From JBCCLJ01 sp039026915 (GTDB lineage: Bacteria; Acidobacteriota; Thermoanaerobaculia; Multivoradales; Multivoraceae): a stretch of DNA of 33,118 bases. This document shows positions 1-6,879 of this stretch, piece after piece. A model generated the notes under the pieces. The model saw only the letters and a program-made list of their open reading frames with translations, did not search any database and was not told the DNA's origin. The stretch is taken from NCBI GenBank assembly GCA_039026915.1, contig JBCCLJ010000057.1:1-33118 (forward strand), read 5' to 3'. Every line of letters begins with the position of its first letter. Position 1 is the stretch's first letter. The translations under genes were made by a program, and so were the position numbers.

Positions 1-21
1 ACGAGCTCTTCCGGACGACGG

Positions 22-67
22 GGTGAATAGCTTCGCACGATCTTAGATAGCACGAAAGCGATTCACC
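22..67. repeat. imperfect inverted repeat at window start
   Basis: GGTGAAT at 22-28 is the reverse complement of ATTCACC at 61-67. Further pairing inside (GCTTCG near 30-35 with CGAAAGC near 53-59, one bulge) would make an interrupted stem with an AT-richer loop. It lies directly before the 69-bp direct repeats and may belong to the same extragenic element. No coding function is apparent. Confidence 0.45.
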
Positions 68-70
68 TTC

Positions 71-139
71 GCGCAGTCCCCGCAAGGGGACGGAGCCTTT
101 CAGGCTGACGAAGCTCGTGGTACCCACCACGAGCCTTCG
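71..139. repeat. 69-bp extragenic repeat, copy 1 (two hairpins)
   Basis: This unit is repeated at 173-241 with a single difference (CCTTT here, CTTTT there), giving a period of 102 bp. Each unit contains two perfect stem-loops. The first is GTCCCC-GCAA-GGGGAC at 76-91. The second is a 9-bp stem, GCTCGTGGT/ACCACGAGC, with loop ACCC at 113-134. The 33-bp spacer between copies (140-172) is different sequence. The arrangement is REP/BIME-like: short, palindromic, tandem and at a gene end. Whether copies exist elsewhere in the genome cannot be seen here. Confidence 0.85.
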
Positions 140-172
140 AGGCAAGCGACGCGAGCGCAGCGAGCATGGAGC

Positions 173-241
173 GCGCAGTCCCCGCAAGGGGACGGAGCTT
201 TTCAGGCTGACGAAGCTCGTGGTACCCACCACGAGCCTTCG
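173..241. repeat. 69-bp extragenic repeat, copy 2, merging with the SDR stop codon
   Basis: Second copy of the unit at 71-139, with hairpins at 178-193 and 215-236. In this copy the second hairpin is longer. GCTGACGAA at 206-214 also pairs with TTCGTCAGC at 238-246, with one bulged C at 237, so the full stem is 18 bp. Its last arm contains the stop codon of the minus-strand SDR gene (242-244). It could act as a 3'-end hairpin for that transcript, although no U-tract follows it. Confidence 0.85.
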
Positions 242-1006
242 TCAGCAGCTGGTGACGCCGCCGTCGACGGTGAAGGTTTGGCCCGTGGTCCAAGCGCCTG
301 CCTTCGACGCCAGGTAGACCGCGATGCCCGCGAGATCTTCCGGCTCGCCCAGGCGACGCAGGGGCGTTTCGGCCTCCCGCTGCTTCCGAACCTCGTCGTT
401 CTCCCAGAGGGCGCGAGCGAAGTCGGTCTTGACGAGGCCCGGTGCGACCGCGTTGACGCGGATGTTGTGGGGGCCGAGCTCGGCTGCCAGGTTCCGTGCG
501 AGCTGCATGTCGGCCGCTTTGGAAATTGCGTAGGCGCCGAGCACCGCCGAACCGCGGAAGCCGCCGATCGACGAGACGATGACGATGGAGCCGTCTTTGC
601 GCTCGACCATCTCCGGCGCGATCATTTGGCAGAGCCAGTGGTTCGACTGGATGTTGACCGCCATGACCTTCTCGAAGGCGGAGTCCGGGATCTCGAGGCT
701 CGAGCCGTAGTAGGGGTTGACGGCGGCGTTCAGGATCAGCGTGTCGATGCGCCCGTAGTGCTCCCGCGTTCTGGCGACCAGGTTCTCGAGCTCCTCCTTG
801 TGCGAGATGTTGCACGGGATCGCCACCGCGTCGCCGCCCGCTTCGCGGATGCTCTCGGTGACTGCGTCGCAGGCGTCCGCTTTGCGGCTCGAGATGACGA
901 CCTTGGCGCCGTGTGCAGCGAGACCTTCGGCCATCGCTTTGCCGATGCCTTTGGTCGAGCCGGTGATCAGAGCGACGTGGCCGCTGAGGTCGAAGAGATC
1001 TTTCAA
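242..1006 (-). CDS. SDR family NAD(P)-dependent oxidoreductase, DHRS4-like
   Basis: A 254-residue classical short-chain dehydrogenase, the usual family length. The Rossmann motif TGSTKGIG is at residues 15-22, NAA at 93-95, the catalytic-serine region VSSIGG near 144-149, and YAISK (Y159, K163) gives the YxxxK pair. NAAVNP, APGLVKT and the RRLGEPED region recall the DHRS4/carbonyl-reductase branch, so oxidation or reduction of a carbonyl or hydroxyl substrate with NADP(H) is likely. The substrate is unknown. The start is TTG at 1006, chosen because AAGGAG lies about 7 nt upstream and the fold begins a few residues later. No ATG serves better. The gene is transcribed alone, away from the ABC operon, and its stop codon lies inside the repeat hairpin. 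Confidence 0.93.
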   Translation of the reverse strand: MKDLFDLSGHVALITGSTKGIGKAMAEGLAAHGAKVVISSRKADACDAVTESIREAGGDAVAIPCNISHKEELENLVARTREHYGRIDTLILNAAVNPYYGSSLEIPDSAFEKVMAVNIQSNHWLCQMIAPEMVERKDGSIVIVSSIGGFRGSAVLGAYAISKAADMQLARNLAAELGPHNIRVNAVAPGLVKTDFARALWENDEVRKQREAETPLRRLGEPEDLAGIAVYLASKAGAWTTGQTFTVDGGVTSC

Positions 1007-1173
1007 GGGGAGCTCCTTCGCTGGGCAGTGTTCGGTGGAGTTGTGCTGGTCTCAGGCGAGTGCCGAGACTCGGTGTCGGGACGGCGGCGAGTATCTCACG
1101 CGGCACCTCACAGGCAGTTTCGCTGGCGCACAGAAGCTCCTCAACTCCGCCACCATCCGGCCATCTTCTTCGG

Positions 1174-1179
1174 TACACT
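1174..1179 (+). promoter_or_regulatory. candidate -10 element (TACACT) for the ABC/prenyltransferase operon
   Basis: TACACT in the context CGGTACACTGAC lies 60 nt before the ABC ATPase start. The same hexamer in a similar context occurs before nhaD and before the small gene at 29938. I see no convincing TTGACA-like box 16-18 nt upstream, so this would be an extended -10 type promoter. The support is pattern only. Confidence 0.35.
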
Positions 1180-1239
1180 GACAGGGCGCTCTCCGTTGCG
1201 TTCCCTCCTGCCTTCATCTCTTCCAAAAAGCCTTCTCCA

Positions 1240-2154
1240 ATGTCTACCGAACTGGCTCTCGAGCTCGAGAGCGTCAGCAAGAGCTTCGGCTCGCACGTTG
1301 CCGTCAACGACTTCTCGCTGCGGGTTCCCCGCGGCAGCATCTATGGCTTCCTGGGGCCCAACGGCGCCGGCAAGACGACGACGATCCGGATGATCATGAG
1401 CATCCTCTATCCGGACGCCGGCAGGCTGCGCATTCTCGGGCACGACAACGCCGAGGCGGTCAAGGACCGTTTGGGCTATCTGCCGGAGGAGAAGGGCCTC
1501 TACAAGAAGATGCGGGCCGCGGAGATCCTCGCTTACTTCGGCCGACTCAAGGGCCTCTCGCGCTCGGAGGCGAAGACGCGCGCCGGTCAGCTGCTCGATC
1601 GCTACGGACTCGGTGAGTGGCACGACAAGAAGTGCGAGGCGCTCTCCAAGGGGATGGGCCAGAAGATCCAGATCCTCGGCACGATGATCCATGAACCCGA
1701 TCTTGTGATCCTCGACGAGCCGTTCTCGGGCCTCGATCCCGTCAACGTCGAGGTGATGCGCGACCTGATCCTCGATCTGAAGAAGGAAGGCCGCACCGTG
1801 CTCTTCTCGACCCACATCATGCAGCAGGCCGAACAGCTCTGCGACTTCATCACGCTGATTCACCGTGGCGACAAAGTGATCGACGGCTCGCTCGCCGAGG
1901 TCAAGGCGAACGAGGACCGAGGCGTCCTGCTCGACTACGACGGCGACGGCTCCTTCCTGCCCGGGTTGCCCGGCGTCGTGAGGGTCAACGACTCTGGCAA
2001 GCAGGCCGAGATCTACCTCGAGCCGGGCGCCGACCCGCAGGCCCTGCTACCGGAGCTGGTTGCCCGTCTGAGCGTGCGCCGTTTCGATCTGCGAGAACCC
2101 TCACTGCACGAGATCTTCGTGCGCGCCGTCGGAGGAGAGGTCGTCGATGAATAA
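1240..2154 (+). CDS. ABC transporter ATP-binding protein (NatA/YhaQ-like, ABC-2 exporter)
   Basis: A 304-residue cytoplasmic ATPase. Walker A GPNGAGKT is at 39-46. The Q-loop region reads LPEEKGLY (81-88), as in the NatA/DUF4162 branch. The signature is LSKGM at 135-139, Walker B LVILDEP at 155-161, D-loop SGLD at 163-166, and the switch histidine is H192 (STH). The roughly 90 residues after the nucleotide-binding domain fit a DUF4162-type tail. I chose ATG 1240 because ABC homology begins at once. The open frame reaches further upstream but that stretch has no homology-like sequence. The gene overlaps the permease start by 8 nt (2147-2154), so the two proteins should form one exporter. The family includes Na+ and antibiotic or peptide exporters. 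The substrate is not readable from sequence. Confidence 0.95.
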   Translation: MSTELALELESVSKSFGSHVAVNDFSLRVPRGSIYGFLGPNGAGKTTTIRMIMSILYPDAGRLRILGHDNAEAVKDRLGYLPEEKGLYKKMRAAEILAYFGRLKGLSRSEAKTRAGQLLDRYGLGEWHDKKCEALSKGMGQKIQILGTMIHEPDLVILDEPFSGLDPVNVEVMRDLILDLKKEGRTVLFSTHIMQQAEQLCDFITLIHRGDKVIDGSLAEVKANEDRGVLLDYDGDGSFLPGLPGVVRVNDSGKQAEIYLEPGADPQALLPELVARLSVRRFDLREPSLHEIFVRAVGGEVVDE

Positions 2155-3781
2155 CAAGACACTCCTCGTCGCGCAGCGCGAGTTCGTAGAGAATCTGCGC
2201 ACCAAGGCCTTCTGGATCGGCATTCTGCTCTTCCCCGTGATCATCACGGTGATGATGGTCGTGCCGGCTCTGCTCGAGCGCAACAAGTCGACTCGCACCT
2301 ACGCGGTCGTCGATCGTTCGGACTGGCTGCTCGAAGCGGTCGAGGAGCGCGCTGCGATGCCCGACCTCGAGAAGGTCTTCAAGACGGCCATGGAGACCGT
2401 GCGCTCCGGCGAAGGCGTCGAGGAGCTTCCCGAGAGTCTTCGGGAGACCGCCGAGCAGCTCATCCGCGGGGTCGATCTGGTCAGCGACCAGCAGACAGAA
2501 GTGCCGCCGGACGAGCTCGAGGAGAAGGTCGTCACGGGCTTCGCCTCGACGATCGCCGGCTTCGCCGGCACGGAGGGCGCCGCGATCCGCGAGATGCTGC
2601 CGCCCGAGGCGACGAAGCCGCTCGAAGACCTGCGCGAGTCGATTCGTGAATGGTGGTTGGCGCTGCCCGCCGAGGAGGCGGAACAGTTCGGCTCCGGTCT
2701 GGTGAAGAGCCGCTACCAGCGCGTCGACGTCGAAGGGACTTCCGAGGCGGTCGTCGACGAGCTGTCGCGCCGCGTCGACGAGGGCGAGCTCTTCGCCGTC
2801 TTTGTCGTCGGCGAGGATCCGGTCGCTTCGAACGAGGGCTTCCGCTATCTCTCGGCCAACCTGACCGACGACGATCTTCGCAACTGGTTCTCGCGTCTCG
2901 CCAGCTCGGTCGTGCGCGAGCGGCGCCTGCAGGAGAAGGAGATCGACAGCGCGACGGCGGCCTGGATCCAGGAGCCGACACGCTTCGACGTCGCTCGCAT
3001 CGCCGAGGGCGGCGAGACCAAGGAGGTCGAGGCGCAAGACCTGGTCCGGCAGTGGGCGCCGGTCGCGTTCGTCTACCTGCTCTGGATCTCGGTCTTCACC
3101 ATCGCGCAGATGCTGCTCACCAACACGGTCGAGGAGAAGTCGAACCGGTTGATGGAGGTTCTGCTGTCTTCGGTTTCACCGCTTCAGCTCATGATCGGCA
3201 AGATCCTGGGAATCGCGGCGACCGGCATGACGATGCTGATCAGCTGGATGATCTTCTTCTACCTCGCGACCAAGTTCCTGCCGCGCCTCTTCGATGTGAA
3301 CATCGGCTTCGATCTCTCGGTCATCGCGGCCGATCCGGTCTACATCGGCTCGTTTCTCCTCTACTTCCTTCTCGGCTACCTGCTCTACGCCTCCCTTCTG
3401 GTCGGCATCGGCTCGGTGTGCAATTCGCTCAAAGAGGCGCAGAACCTGATGTCGCCCATCATGATCGTGCTCTTTGTTCCTCTCGTGACGATGATGCCCG
3501 TGGGCAAGGACCCGAACGGACTGCTGGCTCAGGTGCTCTCGTACATTCCGCTCTTCACTCCGTTCGTCATGATGAACCGGGCCGCGGGACCGCCAACGAC
3601 GTTCGAATACGTCGTGACGACGATTCTCCTCGTCGCCGCGGTCGCAGCGGCGATGTGGGCCGCCGCCAAGGTCTTTCGCGTCGGCGTCCTGATGACGGGC
3701 AAGCCGCCGAAGCCTCTCGAGATTCTGCGCTGGATCAAGGCTCCGGTGGGTGTCGTTCCGAACCGGGGTGAAGCCGAATGA
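2147..3781 (+). CDS. ABC transporter permease (NatB-like, ABC-2 type)
   Basis: A 544-residue membrane partner of the preceding ATPase. One membrane segment lies near residues 21-43. It is followed by a large soluble, mostly charged domain of about 250 residues, predicted to be outside the membrane. A block of about six hydrophobic segments follows between roughly 302 and 520. This one-loop-plus-block topology is that of NatB/YhaP-type ABC-2 permeases. The conserved stretch around NTVEEKSNRLMEVLLSS, after the second segment, is typical of the family. The start ATG sits inside the ATPase stop region (ATGAATAA), and the gene ends in an ATGA overlap with the prenyltransferase gene, so all three are probably translated as a unit. 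The exported substrate is unknown. Confidence 0.92.
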   Translation: MNNKTLLVAQREFVENLRTKAFWIGILLFPVIITVMMVVPALLERNKSTRTYAVVDRSDWLLEAVEERAAMPDLEKVFKTAMETVRSGEGVEELPESLRETAEQLIRGVDLVSDQQTEVPPDELEEKVVTGFASTIAGFAGTEGAAIREMLPPEATKPLEDLRESIREWWLALPAEEAEQFGSGLVKSRYQRVDVEGTSEAVVDELSRRVDEGELFAVFVVGEDPVASNEGFRYLSANLTDDDLRNWFSRLASSVVRERRLQEKEIDSATAAWIQEPTRFDVARIAEGGETKEVEAQDLVRQWAPVAFVYLLWISVFTIAQMLLTNTVEEKSNRLMEVLLSSVSPLQLMIGKILGIAATGMTMLISWMIFFYLATKFLPRLFDVNIGFDLSVIAADPVYIGSFLLYFLLGYLLYASLLVGIGSVCNSLKEAQNLMSPIMIVLFVPLVTMMPVGKDPNGLLAQVLSYIPLFTPFVMMNRAAGPPTTFEYVVTTILLVAAVAAAMWAAAKVFRVGVLMTGKPPKPLEILRWIKAPVGVVPNRGEAE

Positions 3782-4650
3782 CGACCCTCGAGGGCAGTGA
3801 GGGCACTGAGGCGCCGACCGTCCCTGCCGTGACGTCGCCGTCGACGAGGACCCCCTGGCGTTCCTTCAAGGACTTCATCAAATCGCCTTTCTACTGGTTC
3901 TACCAGCGGCGGCTCGAGCGCGATGTGCGGAACTGGAACCTGCCGAAGCACATCGGGTTCATCATGGACGGCAACCGCCGATTCGCCCGCGCTTCGGGCC
4001 TCTCCTCGGTGAGCCAGGGGCACGAGAGGGGAGCTGAGAAGCTCTTCGACGTACTCAACTGGTGCTACGACTGCGGCGTTCGCGTGGTCACCGTCTGGAG
4101 CTTTTCGCTCGACAACTTCCACCGCGACACGAGTGAAGTTCAGTCGCTACTCGAGCTCTTCGAGAGCAAGACGCGGGAGCTTGCCGACAGCGATCAGGTG
4201 CACGAGCGTCAGCTGCGCGTGCGCTTTCTCGGCCAGCTCGACCTGTTGCCCGAAGGTCTGCAGAAGGCGATTCAGGAGACCGAGGCAGCGACCGCTCACT
4301 ACACGAACTGCCAGCTGAACATCGCCATGGCCTACGGCGGCCGCGAAGAGATCACCGATGCCTTTCGCAGCTTCCTCAAGGATCAACAGCGCCGCGGCCA
4401 CGCGATCGAAGACGTGCTGCAGGCCTTCGAGGAAGACTCGATCGAGCCCTATCTGTACACCTCGGGACAGCCCGAGCCGGATCTGATCTTTCGCACGAGC
4501 GGCGAGGTCCGTCTCAGCGGTTTTCTGCTGTGGCAGAGCGCCTACTCCGAGTTCTACTTCTGCGACACCAACTGGCCCGCACTCCGGCGGATCGACATCC
4601 TCCGGGCGCTGCGCTCGTACCACGAGCGCCACCGCCGTTTGGGACGCTGA
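3778..4650 (+). CDS. cis-prenyltransferase (isoprenyl diphosphate synthase, Rv1086-like subfamily)
   Basis: A 290-residue enzyme condensing isopentenyl diphosphate with an allylic diphosphate in cis. Hallmarks are HIGFIMDGNRRFAR (catalytic D64), a VWSFSLDNFHR block, the TSGQPEPDLIFRTSGE region, and RLSGFLLWQSAYSE near the C-terminus. Canonical UppS has MDGNGRWA. The double arginine, the roughly 50-residue N-terminal extension with an FYWFYQRRL stretch, and the TSGQP block resemble mycobacterial Rv1086, a short-chain Z,E-farnesyl diphosphate synthase, as I recall its sequence. The product could therefore be a short or medium Z-prenyl diphosphate rather than undecaprenyl diphosphate. That is an inference. 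The start ATG overlaps the permease stop by 4 nt (ATGA), linking prenyl-lipid synthesis to the exporter. A separate canonical uppS elsewhere in the genome would fit. Confidence 0.9.
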   Translation: MTTLEGSEGTEAPTVPAVTSPSTRTPWRSFKDFIKSPFYWFYQRRLERDVRNWNLPKHIGFIMDGNRRFARASGLSSVSQGHERGAEKLFDVLNWCYDCGVRVVTVWSFSLDNFHRDTSEVQSLLELFESKTRELADSDQVHERQLRVRFLGQLDLLPEGLQKAIQETEAATAHYTNCQLNIAMAYGGREEITDAFRSFLKDQQRRGHAIEDVLQAFEEDSIEPYLYTSGQPEPDLIFRTSGEVRLSGFLLWQSAYSEFYFCDTNWPALRRIDILRALRSYHERHRRLGR

Positions 4651-4655
4651 GGGGG

Positions 4656-4675
4656 CACGCGCTCAGCAGCGCGTG
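4656..4675. terminator. hairpin between convergent genes (no U-tract)
   Basis: CACGCGCT (4656-4663) and AGCGCGTG (4668-4675) form a perfect 8-bp stem around the loop CAGC. It lies 5 nt after the prenyltransferase stop and contains the stop codon of the minus-strand methyltransferase gene. It could slow or end transcription from both sides, but neither side has a run of T, so it is not a standard intrinsic terminator. Confidence 0.4.
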
Positions 4676-5340
4676 AGGTCGAGCCTCTCGTTACCGCCGC
4701 GCTGGAACTCGTAGGGAGTCGTCGCGAGCGACACACGCACGCCGTCTCGGCGCAGCTCGCGGCACAGGGCGTCAAGGTGAGGCGAGCGCGCGCCGCCGAG
4801 TTGCAGCAGCGGAAAGATGCGAACTCGGGCAGCGCAACGCAGCAGCTCGCGTACGGCCGCAAGGTGAAACTCGAGATCGAACTGCGACGAGTAGAGAAAG
4901 AGAAAGTGGGAGCAGAGTGCAACGTCGAAGCTGTCGTCGGCGAAGGGTAGCGACGGCAGGGCGGCTTCGACGTATCGCCCTTCTGCTTGCCCCTGGGGGT
5001 AGTCGGCGAGGAAGCCCTCCATGGCCTCGGTGCGTACCGCAGCGAGGTGATCGACGTCACGAAACCTCGACCACACGAAGGCCTCGGCGTCTTGCCTCGT
5101 CTGACGAAGCACCTCGTCGCGCACGGCTTCGATGCGGCCGCGAATCTGCCCCGCCGAGAAGCGGTAGAGCGGATCGCAGGAGACGACCTGCCAACCGCGC
5201 GCGGTGGCGTCGGCGTTGAAGCCTGCCGGACCGTCGCCGCAGCCGAGCAGGCGGGTCAGCGTCTCACCCTCCAAACCGAACATCTCGACGTACTCGTCGA
5301 AGCTTCGGCCCCAGGGGACGACATTTTCGAGCTCGAACAT
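4663..5340 (-). CDS. class I SAM-dependent methyltransferase-like protein
   Basis: A 225-residue protein. Motif I is LGCGDG (32-37), the acidic end of strand beta-2 is D56 (VVSCDPLY), and PFADDSFDVALCSHFLFLY at 132-150 matches the motif II/post-II region of class I methyltransferases. The C-terminal part has the expected alternating strands and helices (RIFPLLQLGG, then VRVSLATTPYEFQRGG). The start at 5340 was chosen because the fold begins there. The frame also allows an ATG at 5412, adding 24 residues without family character. No strong Shine-Dalgarno decides it. The methyl acceptor is unknown, and the catalytic role itself is inferred from the fold. It stands alone, convergent with the prenyltransferase and divergent from tatD. 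Confidence 0.75.
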   Translation of the reverse strand: MFELENVVPWGRSFDEYVEMFGLEGETLTRLLGCGDGPAGFNADATARGWQVVSCDPLYRFSAGQIRGRIEAVRDEVLRQTRQDAEAFVWSRFRDVDHLAAVRTEAMEGFLADYPQGQAEGRYVEAALPSLPFADDSFDVALCSHFLFLYSSQFDLEFHLAAVRELLRCAARVRIFPLLQLGGARSPHLDALCRELRRDGVRVSLATTPYEFQRGGNERLDLTRC

Positions 5341-5518
5341 GACTGCACTCACGGTGGGGTTCTTGGATCTGCCGATTCGCCAGAGTCCTGGAAACGTCTC
5401 GACGGGCGACACCTTAGCGTGGTTGGCGCCGAGTAGCGTCTCCTCGGACTCGGCCGACGCACCGCGACTGGAACGTGGCTGGCCCCTGTGAGAGTCTGCT
5501 CGGCGGCGAGCAAACGCG

Positions 5519-6283
5519 ATGATCGATACCCACTGTCACCTGAACCTGGCCCCGCTCGTCGAGGACGTCGAGGGCGCGCTGCGCCGCGCGCTCGATGCAG
5601 GCGTTCGGCGGGCGATCGTCATCGGCATCGACCTGCCTTCGTCTCGGCTTGCGGTGGAGCAGGCACAAACGCACGAAGAGCTCTTTGCGGTCGTTGGCGT
5701 ACACCCGACGGCCGCTGGCAGAGTGAGCGCGGCGGAGTTCCGCGAGATCGTCGATCTCGCCGACGATCCGAAGGTCGTGGCTCTGGGTGAGAGCGGCCTC
5801 GACTTTCACTGGGACGACAGCACTCCGGCAGAGCAGGAGGCGATGTTGGCCCTTCACGTCGAAGAAGCTCTTCGTCGAGACCTGCCGCTGGTGCTTCACA
5901 TCCGCGACGCCTATCCCGAGGCGGCGCGCCGACTCGAGCCGGCCGCCCGCGACGGGCTGCGGGGCGTCGTGCACTGCTTCGCTGGCACTCGCGAGGAAGC
6001 GGCGCCCTTCGTCGAGTGGGGATGGCCCCTCGGTCTCGGAGGGATTCTCACCTACCGGGGGGCAGAGGAGGTGCGGGCGGTGGCCGCAGAGACTCCAGGC
6101 TCGCAGCTGCTCCTCGAAACGGACTCTCCTTGGCTGACCCCCCGTCACCGGGGCCGAGAGACCAACGAGCCGGCTTTCGTGCGCTACGTAGCCCAGGAGC
6201 TCGCTCGGGTTCGGAGGTGCTCGTTGGAGGAGATCGACGAGCTCACGACGACTAATGCGAAGCGGACCTTCGACCTGCCGTAG
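5519..6283 (+). CDS. TatD family metal-dependent hydrolase (DNase)
   Basis: A 254-residue TIM-barrel amidohydrolase of the TatD/YcfH/YjjV family, the usual length. The metal and catalytic set is visible: HCH (H5, H7), GVHP (60-63), E91 in GESGLDFHW, H127 (LHIRD), H152 (VHCFAGT) and D202 (LETDSPWLTP). Family members are cytoplasmic 3'-5' DNA exonucleases or related phosphoesterases. ATG 5519 is used because residues 1-7 already form the HxH motif. The ribosome binding site is weak. It is monocistronic, with a hairpin over its stop codon. The exact paralogue cannot be settled from sequence alone. Confidence 0.94.
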   Translation: MIDTHCHLNLAPLVEDVEGALRRALDAGVRRAIVIGIDLPSSRLAVEQAQTHEELFAVVGVHPTAAGRVSAAEFREIVDLADDPKVVALGESGLDFHWDDSTPAEQEAMLALHVEEALRRDLPLVLHIRDAYPEAARRLEPAARDGLRGVVHCFAGTREEAAPFVEWGWPLGLGGILTYRGAEEVRAVAAETPGSQLLLETDSPWLTPRHRGRETNEPAFVRYVAQELARVRRCSLEEIDELTTTNAKRTFDLP

Positions 6284-6295
6284 GGCAGGCCGAAG
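6268..6295 (+). terminator. hairpin overlapping the tatD stop codon
   Basis: CTTCG-A-CCTGCC (6268-6279) pairs with GGCAGG-C-CGAAG (6284-6295) around the loop GTAG. The stem has 11 pairs and one A/C mismatch. The tatD stop codon is in the loop region. No T-run follows, so it would be a weak or Rho-assisted terminator, or an mRNA 3'-end stabiliser. Confidence 0.4.
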
Positions 6296-6310
6296 ACCGA
6301 AGACAAATGG

Positions 6311-6359
6311 GGCCCCGGTTCAGAAGGCTGAGGACAAGGGGGGCTACTGAACCGAGGCC
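6311..6359. repeat. 13-bp inverted repeat in the tatD-M42 gap
   Basis: GGCCCCGGTTCAG (6311-6323) and CTGAACCGAGGCC (6347-6359) are reverse complements except for one C/A pair, with a 23-nt loop. A run of six A follows at about 6391-6396. It could be part of a folded RNA. Confidence 0.55.
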
Positions 6360-6498
6360 TTGCCTGCGACACCCGAAGGTTGAGGCCGACAAAAAAGTCT
6401 GTGCTCTGAGCGCCCGGCCGGGCCGGAGGCGGAGTCTTTGTCAAAGTCTAACTTGCTTCGTTGGACCTTGCACCTTTACCGCCCTCCTTCAGAAGGGT

Positions 6499-6556
6499 GC
6501 AGCCTGCCCCGGTGGTGACCGAAGGGGGGGACCGGCCACGGGCCGGGACAGGCTGC
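6499..6556. repeat. strong long hairpin in the tatD-M42 gap
   Basis: GCAGCCTGCCCCGGT (6499-6513) pairs with GGCCGGGACAGGCTGC (6541-6556). There is one C/A mismatch and a T-G wobble near the loop end, giving about 15 stacked positions. The 27-nt apical part can pair further (GTGG with CCAC). It is followed by a G-rich run and GAAATCGAACC. This is the strongest secondary-structure signal in the gap and lies more than 300 nt before the next gene. Confidence 0.6.
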
Positions 6557-6879
6557 TCGAGGGGGGAAATCGAACCGGGGAGGCTCGACGGCAAACGTTC
6601 GGAGGTGGCCTTTCGATCGGGGCCAGAAGAACTCAGACAAGAGCGAGAACCATCGTTTTCTGCTCTCGTTAGAAGGTAAAGCAAGCTGCTTGCCAACTCC
6701 GCGAGTCCACTGAAACCTAGCGTTTGTGCTGCCCTCGAGAGATTCCTGTTTCAGTGCGGTACAGGCTCTGTTTCAAAGCAGCGCGCCGATTTGCCTCGAA
6801 GCCTGGGGCGGGTTAGGTTTCTGCGACGCTGCGAGAGGACCGCAGCCGAGCTCACTCGACCGCCTGAGGGGACCGCGCC

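Larger units (their letters stand above)
6284..6879. other. 596-bp non-coding region with many inverted repeats
   Basis: I find no credible gene here on either strand. The short open frames lack ribosome sites and protein-like composition. The stretch contains hairpin-forming arms at 6311-6323/6347-6359, 6499-6513/6541-6556, 6641-6650/6655-6665 and 6681-6685/6689-6693. A distant pair GAAACCTA/TAGGTTTC lies at 6712-6719/6814-6821. A structured RNA is possible. I looked for the conserved cores of RNase P RNA, tmRNA, SRP RNA and tRNA and found none. It could also be the long leader of the M42 peptidase gene. No promoter can be placed with confidence. Confidence 0.6.

Noticed and set aside
63..1340. 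425-codon minus-strand frame spanning the repeats and the SDR gene
   Set aside because: It is an out-of-frame shadow of the SDR gene, very Arg-rich, and its repeated tail is a translation of the hairpin repeats.
6301..6310. AGACAAATGG as the 3' conserved part of RNase P RNA
   Set aside because: The following ACAGAACCCGG-type block and the 5' GGAAAGUCC core are absent on both strands.
6567..6576. GGTTCGATTT on the minus strand as a tRNA T-loop
   Set aside because: No 5-bp T-stem, acceptor stem or anticodon arm can be drawn around it.
6307..6672. 121-codon frame in the gap as a small gene
   Set aside because: Its composition is low-complexity Arg/Gly-rich, it crosses several hairpins, and it has no ribosome site.
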